Of a stretch of DNA of 64,000 nt, positions 9,854-19,115 are shown piece after piece (the first letter of the stretch is position 1; the number at the start of each line of letters is the position of its first letter). The stretch is from the NCBI RefSeq assembly GCF_027943255.1, contig NC_072892.1, forward strand, positions 163,000,792 to 163,064,791. Reading direction: 5' to 3'. The position numbers and the translations under genes are program-made. The stretch is from Anastrepha obliqua (taxonomy: Eukaryota > Arthropoda > Insecta > Diptera > Tephritidae). The notes below the pieces were generated by a model. The model was not told the origin of the DNA. It made no database searches and saw only the letters and a program-made list of their open reading frames with translations.

Positions 9854-10833
9854 ATCGGGGCCACTCCAGGACATTTTTTACATTCCGCAAAATAACAAAC
9901 TGGCATTGAATTTTTGCACACAGAACGCTTTATGTAATCGCCCATAGATTCTTTAAAGGCGATCCTACGTTTGCAAAGTTCTTGCTGAAATCCATATATT
10001 CTTAGAGCCACATTTTGATGCATTTTGCAAACACATACATTGTGCGTGCCGTTTTGGTCTGCAAGAATACATTGACGGAGTCTGAGGTATCGAAATTTTG
10101 ATAAACCAATCTGAATGTAAGGATACTCTATGTATTTTAAAGTGTTCATGTAAATCCACCAAATTGTAAAGTAACAGTCTCTTCTGCGGTTTCAGTTTCT
10201 TTCCATTTTCATAAACAGTTACACAATCTTTCATTCCAAGTAACAATCTGCTGGAATAGTCTGATAAATAGAAAGCTTTAACTTTTTCAATAGTTGAGTT
10301 CGGAATACGTTTTCCGTGTTTCTTATCAAGCACACATCCAAACCCCCTTTTCTTTTTCAATTGTTTGGCTTTTGATGCCATCCGTTTCGAAATACTAAAT
10401 GTTTCACGCATTTGTTTCGATGTTACCTCATCTGCCACCGTTGTTAAAATTTGAATTTCATCATTTGTATTTCTTTTCTCACGTAAAGCAGACTTTATAT
10501 TCTCCACAAAGGCTGAATTCAAATTTTTGTTTTTCCTTGTTGAACTTTTACTCTCGCTGTATCTTCATTTTTTTTTTCGTTGATGATTTCTGCTATTATC
10601 TCTTTGACATTCATATCAATTAATTTTTAAAAAGGTCGTTCTTTTATTGGCGGTTCACCAAGTTCCTGTAAAATATTGTTCACCTTTTCTAATTTCAGGT
10701 CATTCTGTATTTCCTGGTTTTCAAAATTAGCTTCACTATCCGAACACTCTTCAATTTTACATTCGGCAGTTTCATCACTTCGAGCCTGCAAGTAACAAAA
10801 AGATTCGAAGTAAAACTTTCTCCGAGGACACAT
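9840..10833 (-). pseudogene. Gene of an unnamed arthropod family with CVC..HQN motif
   Basis: On the minus strand, an exon after TTGCAG (about 10787) encodes the acidic ECSDSEANFENQEIQNDLK, then EKVNNILQELGEPPIKERPF. After shifts, 10522-10170 encodes a basic segment with RMASKAKQLKKKRGFGCVLD, STIEKVKAFYLSDYSSRLL and KPQKRLLLYNL. In another frame, 10149-9845 gives RLRQCILADQNGTHNVCVCK then MHQN, and CKKCPGV. From memory this resembles an unannotated family common in arthropods and cnidarians (FY.SDE.SR..PG.KD, QKRL.LCNL, LAG..GTH.VCVC..HQN, C..CPG), usually followed by a transposase-like domain that is missing here. At least two frameshifts are present. The function is unknown to me. Confidence 0.55.
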
Positions 10834-11321
10834 CTTGTTTCGAGAGTATAATTACTAATTAAATTTTGTATGTTTTCGTGTAGATATGGATGTATTTAAT
10901 AAAAATTCTAGTAATGAAACACCTCATTTTTGAATCTTTAATCCTTTTTTATGTCTTTTTTATGTGATATACGTTTTAGCGTATGATCACATGGGACAAT
11001 GCAAGGCCAACTGCGAGGCGCGGCGCATTGCACCAGACTAAACTGCGCATCAAAATTTTACACAGTTTGATAAAAAATTCGATATCTTCAGAACGGATTG
11101 GATGAAAAAAGTTTTTTTACCGATTATTAAAGGTGAGCATTTTGCGCTTAATCGGACTGTAATATTGTTCATTTAGAACGTGAAGAACGCAAAAATAATT
11201 GCGATTGTTTATAAAAAATCATTGTTAAAAATTATTGTTTCAACAAATACACAGTGTATGAACATTAAATCGATAGAGTAAACATTTTTCGGTAACCAAA
11301 ATAAATTTCATCAAATTACAC

Positions 11322-11788
11322 AGGCCGACAAAATTTAACCAACATTCAGACCCAGAAACCAGACTATATATTTCCAAAGGTTTATGATGCGCTGAATCCA
11401 AATCTGGCCTCAGAATTGCTCTATCAGCTCTGGTTTTCGAGATATCCTAACCTAAAAGTGCAAAAAACCCCATTTTTCCCATATTTGAGGTTATGTAGCC
11501 TTGCAGATGTTTTCTTTCACCAAAATTAAAGGATGGCATCTTTAAATACAATCCTTCTTTTTTCAAATGGCGTTTTGTTTGCTCAAATATCATTTTTTTT
11601 CGCAGAGATATCGCATTTTGAAATTTTCATGTTTTTTTTGTATTTTTTGCACTTTTAGGTTAGGATATCTCGAAAACCAGAGCTGATAGAACAATTCTGA
11701 GGCCAGATTTGGATTCAGCGCATCATAAACCTTCGGAAATATATAGTCTGGTTTCTGGGTCTGAGTGTTGGTTAAATTTTGTCGGCCT
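11322..11788. mobile_element. Foldback/MITE with ~155-bp inverted arms
   Basis: It begins AGGCCGACAAAATTTAACC and ends with the complement GTCGGCCT. The arms stay nearly complementary through CCAGACTATATATTTCC, GCGCTGAATCCAAATCTGG, and TTTTCGAGATATCCTAACCT (11322 to about 11477 against 11634-11788). The centre is about 150 bp of A/T-rich non-coding DNA. It sits inside the right arm of the larger inverted element and is absent from the left arm, so it inserted later or was lost from the left. No clean TSD. Confidence 0.85.
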
Positions 11789-12133
11789 AGTTCCATTAAA
11801 CACGAAAGATACGATTATCGTAAAAACTCAAACTAATAAATTAATTTTAGTTATCAATCCGAATTTTGCATGGACAGAGAAGCAGATATTAGTTTAAATT
11901 ATTTCGGATACTTTTCCTTGTAGACTAGTGTTATCAATTGTAGTTTCTGAGATATTGATTTTACAAGAATATCATGCAAAAAAATACAATTGTTGATAAC
12001 ATAAACAAAAAGCGAAATAAAAAAAAAACTATTAACAGCAATTATTATGTGACAAATTCTTATCCAAAAATGCATTTGATTTTAAAATCGGTAATTTGAT
12101 GGAAATTTCGGGGCCCAATTTGACGTGGTTTGA

Positions 12134-12744
12134 TTCAAAACGACTTCGATTCATCATTTGACCGATTTCTACATATGATTTTCTCTCATTATGCAAATGT
12201 AAAATAATTGTTTTTTTCAGCTTCAGTTATTTCTGTTTGCTTCCGACTTGAAATCACCAAATAAGTTGAGTTTTGAATGATCATATTCATAACGGGACTT
12301 ATTCGAAAAGCATAGGTTGCTTTGTTAGAAAAAATAAATCACTTAAAATTTAAAATTCCTACTTTGTGCGAATAATTTTGTCCTTCGAAACTATGAGGAA
12401 ACGTGTGATTTTTGTTAATATTTTATTTATGGGATACATTTTTGTTCAGTTTATCTTAATTTTAAGTACACAATAAATATGTGGATTTATTTCTAATTAC
12501 ATATATTCATTTTTTCTAGATACCGCTTATTAAATAAAACATTAGGCGGTGGGTAAATAATTTAGTCCGCGTGTGTCCGTTCGAATATCAGGTAAGCTTC
12601 TAAGAAATAAAAATTCGTATAGAGGACCCTATAAGTGCGCTATTTTTCTATCCATAGCTATTAAAAATAAATTGTTGCTAGAAGATATTGTGCGATCCTT
12701 CTAATTTACCATTTCGATCCAGTAGTCGTCATGCCATGCAGTTT
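12134..12744. other. Unassigned AT-rich DNA
   Basis: No coding motif, inverted repeat or RNA gene recognised between the long-armed element and the possible Tc1 end. Confidence 0.5.
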
Positions 12745-12876
12745 CACGCAGTTTTTTCGCCTTGATCAGCGTGTTTGACTACCTTCAAAAATGTTAAGAC
12801 CCATTCTGAAATAACAGGTCTGTTTAACAAAAATGTACTAAAGAGATGCATAAGTTTTGGTCAATACTGTATATGC
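12745..12876. mobile_element. Possible Tc1-like element terminus
   Basis: The segment ends ATAAGTTTTGGTCAATACTG then TAT. Its complement (ACAGTATTGACCAAAACTTA) has the form of Tc1-family ends, which begin CAGT and continue with GACCAAAA-like words. There is no matching left end nearby. The call is tentative. Confidence 0.3.
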
Positions 12877-14667
12877 ATATGTATATGCATACACACATAT
12901 TTACTTCTCTGTATTCCTACAAAACTTTGGAGTGCGTTGCTGAGTGGGAGGGCAACCATTCAACCTATAAGAATGTTACAAAATAACAGCTAACAATAAC
13001 ACTTATCCAAATACATACACACATGCATAGATAAGTTCATTGCACATTGTACACAATCTAACCAAACCACAAGCATTATGAGTCCTAACACAGCACACCA
13101 TCCCACTGACCCAATATACATACATACATACATGCACATACGAGTACGAAAGCATGCAACATTTATCGTATTATATTATATAGTGTAACCAAAACCACTA
13201 CAATAAAGTAAACTCCGCCTCAGAGCACAGGCAAAACAAATAAAAGTTACAAATTGTGAGAGAGCAAACGAGAGAAGCGCGCATATGCGCATGTGTTGCG
13301 GCATAGAGGTGGAGCTATCATATACACATATTTATGCAACAACAAACAATAGGCAAATATAAAAGATACGCAGAAGATACAAAAACAACGTGAAATAACT
13401 TTTTTTCAAGTGGACTAAAGGCGCACGCATACATGCACGCACGCACATAACTTTATACACACTGGTATAGGTGAGTACCTAATTCAATTATAGTGGAAGG
13501 AAGCGAACGAGTAAAAAGGAAACAAATTTTGAGGCAAACGTTGTCGCTTAAGTATCAACTTTTTATTTTATTTCTCAGACCCGTGTGTGTGTGTGAGAGT
13601 ATTCGTAGATGCTTGTATGCGCTTATGTAGGCTCAATGGCTATGGGTTAATGGCGTTCATGACGCAGTTTGCAGATGGTGCAGATGGATGCTTGTTGCGA
13701 TGGGAAATTGTTAAAAAAATAAACTTGGCGGAGCCATGCGCTTTTCGGTGATTACTGGTGCTCAACGTTGTAGGCTTTCATACATATGTACACACATACA
13801 TACGTACACTTGTATATAAATATTTGTATGTTCATATGTTAAGCACACAAATATGAGTGTATGTACATGCAAACATACCTAACGAAAGTACTGTTAATGT
13901 TAGTAGCAGGCGGGTAGGAGGTTGCAAGGCATTCCGTATACTCCAGGAAACTTTCATTGCAGATGTGAAATGAAACTTTATTCCATTGCTATTGCTAGCA
14001 AGCAGGCGACGGCAAAGGTAGCAAAGCAACTTTTGATTCATGTGAAAAGTTAAAAGTTTTAATAACGAAAAGAGGGAGACAAGAAAACGCCTGAAATTAT
14101 TTGGCTGCCATTGAGAAAGAATCATATGCCCCGTAAGTATGTTAGTTAGTTAGTTGCACTCAATTATAGAAATTTGTATGTGTGTGTGTGTATGGTAATT
14201 ATGAGTAGTTTAAGTCCTTTGACAGCATAAATACAGCTGCATGCATGTTTTAGCAATCGTCTGTTTTTTTTGTTTTTATTTTTATTTTTATTTTTTTTTT
14301 GCTGACGCTTGCAGCAAACTGGCCTTAGCAACTGTCGCATTATCATGAATGACTTTAATGAATACCACCTTGGTGGTATTTCCGAATGACAGCCACTTAA
14401 AGCAATTCAATTGCTTGCAGCATGCACCACACTTCTACACCGCCACTTCACATGGGTGTGGTACATGCCAATGTGTGCTCTTTCAGTGTGTGTTCTGTTG
14501 CACAGTGTTTCGCAATGCATGCAAGAAATATATGTCTTCTCGATGAACAGATTTAAATAGCCCGGTTAGTGGGTGTAACTTAAAAGTTATGCCTTGAAAT
14601 CTTTAAATCTCTGCAGAATTTGGTGCCTTCTGGGCGAACTCTTTAGCCGGTTTCTTATAATTTTTTA
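12877..14667. other. Unassigned DNA with microsatellites
   Basis: Contains (CATA)n-like tracts at about 13118-13135 and 13780-13805, a GT run near 13583, and a T/A low-complexity run (TTTTTATTTTTA) at about 14265-14300. It looks like ordinary fly intergenic or intronic DNA. No exon is supported. Confidence 0.5.
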
Positions 14668-14669
14668 TA

Positions 14670-15049
14670 TAGGGTGGTTAAATTTCAAGGGCCGATGTTG
14701 AATGTAAACCACACCTAAACGTCAACGACACCGTTGGACTTCTTTCTATGGGGTTATTTGGAAGAAAAGGTGTACGTCGATAAGCCAGCAATAATTCAAG
14801 AGCTAAAGGATGAGATAATTCGGCACTTTAACGGCATAGAACCTCAATTATGCCTCAGCGTCATCGGAAATTTGGACCATCGGATGGCGGTGTGCCGCCG
14901 AGGCCGCGGCAGCCATTTGGCCGATATTTTGTTCCATACGTAATTGAACTATACCAGTATTATCATAATAAAGAGAAATGAGAATAATTTCCTAAAAAAA
15001 TTCTATTTTATTCAAAATCAACACCGGCCCTTGAAACTTAACCACACTT
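14670..15049 (+). mobile_element. Mariner deletion derivative with both TIRs
   Basis: The left end after TA (14668-14669) is TAGGGTGGTTAAATTTCAAG; the right end complement is AAGTGTGGTTAAGTTTCAAG, then TA (15050-15051). The ~30-bp TIRs share GGGCCG.TGTTGA. Between them only the transposase C terminus remains: TPLDFFLWGYLEEKV-like sequence (14730 onward), YVDKPAIIQELKDEIIRHFN, and CRRGRGSHLADILF. This covers the third catalytic region of a mariner and its tail. The N-terminal two thirds are deleted. Confidence 0.85.
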
Positions 15050-15243
15050 TAGATAAGGAACTATTTGCATTAGGTGGTCTTTGGAGGTGTGCCGTCGAGG
15101 CCGCGAGGCCATTTGGCCTATATTTTATTTTATACGTATTGAGCTATACCAGTATTATCATAATAATGAGAAATGAAAATAGTTTCAAAAAAAATTTTGT
15201 TTTATTCAAAATCAACACCGGCCCTTCAAACTTAACCACGCTT
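15050..15243 (+). mobile_element. Second copy of the same mariner 3' end, in tandem
   Basis: About 15088-15243 repeats 14890-15049: GTGTGCCGTCGAGGCCGC, then ATTGAGCTATACCAGTATTA, then AACACCGGCCCTTCAAACTT and a terminus CCACGCTT followed by TA (15244-15245). It is a directly repeated 3' end with no second 5' end, as a tandem duplication or a nested truncated copy would give. Confidence 0.75.
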
Positions 15244-15278
15244 TATAATCACTATGAGGCTATAGTTTGGAACAGGTA

Positions 15279-17386
15279 CAGTCGAGTCGTGATAGTCCGA
15301 CACATACGGGACCGACTCGTTGTCGGATTATCAAATATTCCGGACTACCGAAAGTGCCATTTAATCAATGTTAATTCGAAAATTATGATCAAAATGCATA
15401 ATGCAAAAATAATCTTTTTATTAATATCTCTTTTAATGGGGGAACAAAAACGTAACTGCTAAACTTAAAGAAAATAATGACACGCAAAATTTTTTGTTTT
15501 TTAATACATATGCAGTTAATATAAAACATGAACGTAAGTATATACATTATTGTAACAATAAACACAAAATATGAATTACGAAAGCGAAATGAGCTACTTA
15601 ACATATGTAATCGAGAATACTTTTTTGTTTTTTTTCTTTTATAAGACTCGGCAATCACTTTTTCTTGGACCTTCTTAAGCTGGAGTACAGTTTCCATATC
15701 AACACCACGTTCTTGTGACCAGTGTAGCAGTGTCGTAGCAGCCAAAGTGGTCTCGTCACTGCTGACAGTGAATTGCGTCGAAGACACCTCAACCTCGTCA
15801 TTTGTGCGGCCTGCATCTTCCGGGTCATTTTGAGCTGCCGTGAATTCTTTAATTATCTCGTCATTGGTGAAATCGGCATTAAGATCTGCCTCTAACAACC
15901 ATTTTTCTAAGTCTTCACGCGGTAGTCCGTTATTCTGTTCGTCAGTTTCATCCTGATTATCTGGTAACTGTTCTAATAAAGTCTGGCCAAACGTTTTTCC
16001 ACGATTTAACAATGTTGGAAGTTGATACTTGATCCCAAGCATAGGCTGAATTTATCATTGCATTTTTAATATCAAACCTTTTCAAAGCCTCTGAAATGTA
16101 ACTTTGTGCGTCACTCACTATATCCATTAATAATCGCATTTTCATGGCTTTTATTACATTCTGATCGAGGGGCTGTATCAAGGCAGTAGTGTTTTTTGGT
16201 AGAAACATGATCTCGATGTACCCATCTTCGGGTGTCCTGGTGCATTATCCAATAAAAGCAGAGTTTTTATGGGAAGATCATTTTTTGTTAAAAATTCTTT
16301 AACTACAGGAACAAAATTTTCGGTGTACCACTCTTTAAAAACTTCACGTGCCTCGGCTTTGAGATTTGTAAACAACAGGGAGGGCTTCTAATTTAAAATT
16401 TTTAAAAGCACGCGGCCTTTTGAATTTTGAATTTCCAGCTAAAAGTTTCAATTTATGCCTGCCTGAGGCATTTGTGCAGGGCATCAAAGTTAAGCGTTCT
16501 TTTCTGAGCTTTCGACCGGGTGCGCCGACTTCACCATGTGTAACAAAGGTTTTGGTCGGCAGTTGACACCAATTTAAACCTGTCTCATCTGCATTATAGA
16601 CCTGGTCAGGAGTAAGGCCAACTTCCAAAATTTTTTCTCTGAGTTTGGATTTAAAATTTTCGATTTGTGATTCGTCCGCAGAAAGCTTTTCACCACTCAC
16701 TTGGAGAAATCGTATGCCGAAACGGGATTTAAAATTGTCAAGCCAGCCGTCACTAGCACGGAAATCATCCTTCTTAAAAATTTTTCCATAAATAAATTTC
16801 GCCTTTTCTTTTAAAATTTCACCTGATATTGGTGTGTTCCTATTTTTTTGTTGTTGAAAGCAGACATGTAATGCTTCTTCAACTTCTGGGAATTCACCAC
16901 ACTTTAAAGTTTTTCGGTTTCCCGATTGACTTACGACAGATTTTATGAACTTTTCAATTTTATCTTTGCGCTTCACTATGTCATATATAGTAGCTCGCCC
17001 GACTCCGTAGATCCCACTTAGGTAAAGAGGTGTTTCACCACGCTCGTATCGCTGAATTATGGCCCATTTATCATTCAGCGTAAGTGTTGTATGTTTACGT
17101 TTGTTTGACGTCGATGCCATCACTAAGTAAAACCAAATCAGAAAATAACGACACGAAAAGACAGAAAAAAATCACATCAACACCATCAGAAATCGCGAGA
17201 GAACTGGCGTCGTTCAAATTTAATAACAAATACGTTGTGACCGGGAAACAAAACACAATCCCCCTCTGCTGCTCTGCTACGACTGATCAAAATAAAATAA
17301 TGCCAATTGCATCCATAGGCATTATGAGGTTGTCGGATTACCGAACGTGTCGGATTAAGAAATGTCGGACTATCACGATTTTACTG
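15279..17386 (-). mobile_element. Tigger-like (pogo superfamily) transposon, 2,108 bp
   Basis: The ends are CAGTCGAGTCGTGATAGTCC (15279) and the complement of ...GGACTATCACGATTTTACTG (17386), both continuing with GACA. It is flanked by TA at 15277-15278 and 17387-17388, the pogo/Tc1/mariner target. Subterminal regions repeat GTCGGATTA words. A minus-strand transposase pseudogene fills the inside. It lies next to the tandem mariner ends. Confidence 0.93.
15640..17123 (-). pseudogene. Tigger-like transposase, several frameshifts
   Basis: It starts MMASTSNKRKHTTLTLNDKW. Residues 10-60 form the pogo/Psq-type helix-turn-helix (IIQRYERGETPLYLSGIYGV). Residues 75-140 form the CENP-B-type second HTH, with ISGEILKEKAKFIYGK and DGWLDNFKSRFGI. 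The DDE core begins at VYNADETGLNW (first Asp). It continues in other frames with LPIKTLLLLDNAPGHP (second Asp, about 16240) and FLPKNTTALIQPLDQNVIKA (third Asp, about 16180). The acidic tail region around 15800-15950 reads LPREDLEKWLLEADLNADF. Shifts near 16375, 16215 and 16040 make it non-functional. The class resembles Jerky/TIGD proteins. Confidence 0.9.
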
Positions 17387-17388
17387 TA

Positions 17389-17570
17389 TATAACTTTATC
17401 GGCTTATATGCTAGAACCAGCTGGGGTAATTATGAACGAATTATCTATATTTTAAATACTAATAGCTCTTAGAAATCTTTCATTCATGCAGAATTTCTGA
17501 AAAGTCAGCAAAAACGAATGTTTCATTACCCCACTTCATTCTGTTAGTTTCTTCTGTTTTATAACTACAG
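17389..17570. other. Short unassigned stretch
   Basis: Between the Tigger right TA and the LINE 3' tail. No feature recognised. Confidence 0.5.
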
Positions 17571-19115
17571 TTAGGTTAGGTTAGGTTATGGTGGTAGTCG
17601 GTCTGTACGACCAACTCACTTAGACCTTACAGGTCCACTGTGCTGTACGGGAGCCACCTTTACTTTCCTTCGTGGAACCATTTTGTGGCTCTTATGAAGC
17701 GTAGAATTGATCCAATCCCCACGCCAGACAGCTCTGTAAGAGAATTGAAAAAGTATTTACCTAGACAACCTGCTCTGATTTTAGCTAATGCTGGAGATTT
17801 GCAAAGGAAGTGCTTAACTATTTCTTACTCTTCCTTATCTCTACAACTTCAACTTCTACAATATTCATGGGAGAAAGCTTCTAGTCTCGATGATGCCTGC
17901 CAAATAGTCAATGAACGGTTAAACAAGCCACGGCCTTCGAGATATCATCTCTTGAGAGGCTAAGCAATTCCTTTGTCCTTTTCTTGTTTATTTGCGGCTA
18001 TACAATAATTTTGTTTTTGATTATTAGTTTACTCGTGACCAAAGGTATTTCAATCGTACTTTTATCACTGAATAGTTGAAGGGCAGTGCCTTTCCTGGCT
18101 AGCTCATCGGCTTTACAATTTCCCTCAATATCTCTGTGCCCCGTAACTCAAATAAGGCTGACCTTGAATACGACGCTAATAGCATTTGGGCTGCCCGGGC
18201 TGCTTCCTGTGCAACTTTCGATCTTAGTATAGCCGCATTCATTGGTTTAATGGCCGTCTGGTTATCCGAGAATATATTTATAGTTGTTTTTGTTAAGGCA
18301 TACACATACGTAGATATGTAGCCACTTCTTTTATAACTCTCTCTGTCGGATAGACGCTGCAGTAGTCTGGTAGTCGAACGGATACTAGTTGGAAAGTGAC
18401 TAAAAACATACTAGTTACAAAATGACCAACTCAAGGTTTATACTAGAGAGATATTCTTCTGATAAGTTATTTATTTATAAAGTTTATGAATTGGTATTTG
18501 ATGGAAAAAATCATACTAGTTCAAAAGTAACTAGAACTACAATAGTTTCAAAGTGGTCAACTAGAGGTATATGCCCGACAGGTATTCTTCAGTTATGTTA
18601 TTTATATTTATAGTTCATGAATTGGTATTTGATAGAAGAAATTATACTAGTTCGAAAGCGACTAGAATGCGCCTAGTTGCAAACTGACTAACTGAAGGTT
18701 TGTATTACGGCATGCGTATTTAGGTATGTAGCCACTTCTTTTAGAGCTAGAACCTCTGCCTGATAGGCGTTGCAGTAGTCTGGGAGTCGAACGGATAGTT
18801 CCAGTCCCAATTCCTTCGAAAATACTCCATAGCCAACCTTATCGTCTAGCTTGGAACCATCTGTACAAAAATAAATAGAAGTGTGGCCAAGCCACCGGTC
18901 TTTCCGTAGCGCCATACTTTTGAGTCTGATCGCCGAGGCGGCGGCCACGTGTATCCCTACCAGACTTAGTGCAGGTAAATTGATTAGCACTTCCAGCGCT
19001 CTGTTTGGGGTAGTCCTTAAAGCGCTAGAGACGCATAAAAAAGCTGTTCTTTGGACCTCACTCATGATTTTAGCGTTACTCGCCTTTTGAGCAAATGGTC
19101 ACCATACAAGTATTC
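17571..19115 (-). mobile_element. R1/Loa-type LINE, 3' half with RNase H, interrupted
   Basis: Read on the minus strand: LLYGILVW, then MSEVQRTAFLCVSSALRTTP (19065; RT-RNase H linker); IYFCTDGSKLDDKVGYGVFS (first RNase H Asp); YQAEVLALKEV (Glu); INIFSDNQTAIKPMN (second Asp). Degraded sequence follows, then RTKELLSLSRDDISKAVACL and KHFLCKSPALAKIRAGCLGK near the C terminus (about 17830-17740). The 3' end is an AACCTAACCTAACCTAAC tail (plus-strand gttaggttaggttaggtta at 17571). An insertion of 130-bp tandem repeats breaks the RNase H. Multiple stops show it is dead. Confidence 0.85.
18384..18706. repeat. 130-bp tandem repeat (2.5 units) inside the LINE
   Basis: Units start ACTAGTT at 18384, 18515 and 18645, spacing 131 and 130 bp. 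Each carries AGTGACTA/AAGTAACTAGAA-like words and GAATTGGTATTTGAT. LINE sequence is duplicated on both sides: 18298-18384 and 18708-18798 share ATGTAGCCACTTCTTTTA, GCAGTAGTCTGG and AGTCGAACGGATA. So the array lies between two copies of an ~85-bp LINE segment. Confidence 0.85.

Larger units (their letters stand above)
9030..12133. mobile_element. Element with very long inverted arms
   Basis: The outer ends are TCAAACCACGTCAA (9030) and its complement (to 12133). The left arm runs 9030-9853 and the right arm 12133-10655, read inward. They match through ACTGGGCCCCGAAATTTCCA, the KCATTTTTGGATA region, and CGATTAAGCGCA..TGCTCACC. They match again at CAGGAACTTGGTGA (9840-9853) against its complement at 10655-10668. 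The centre (9854-10654) is single copy. The right arm is lengthened by a foldback (11322-11788) and about 146 bp absent from the left arm. No TSD was found. Both arms carry the 5' part of the gene, so this looks like two fused 5' ends, not a simple TIR transposon. Confidence 0.8.

Noticed and set aside
12877..14667. Possible host promoter or first exon around 13180-13480 (spaced TATAAA-like words, GTGAGT near 13471)
   Set aside because: No open reading frame with codon bias or homology is attached; such words are expected by chance in AT-rich DNA.
14944..15462. A 172-codon plus-strand frame
   Set aside because: It crosses two mariner 3' ends and the Tigger terminus; it has no coherent protein similarity and is a chance frame.
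15389..15640. The 3' extension of the 217-codon minus-strand frame at the Tigger end
   Set aside because: Only the part around 15700-15960 resembles a transposase tail; the last ~80 codons are hydrophobic, AT-rich and probably non-coding.
17571..17589. Interstitial telomere (TTAGG)n
   Set aside because: The tract joins directly to the 3' end of an R1/Loa LINE protein region, so a LINE tail is the simpler reading; kept only as an observation.
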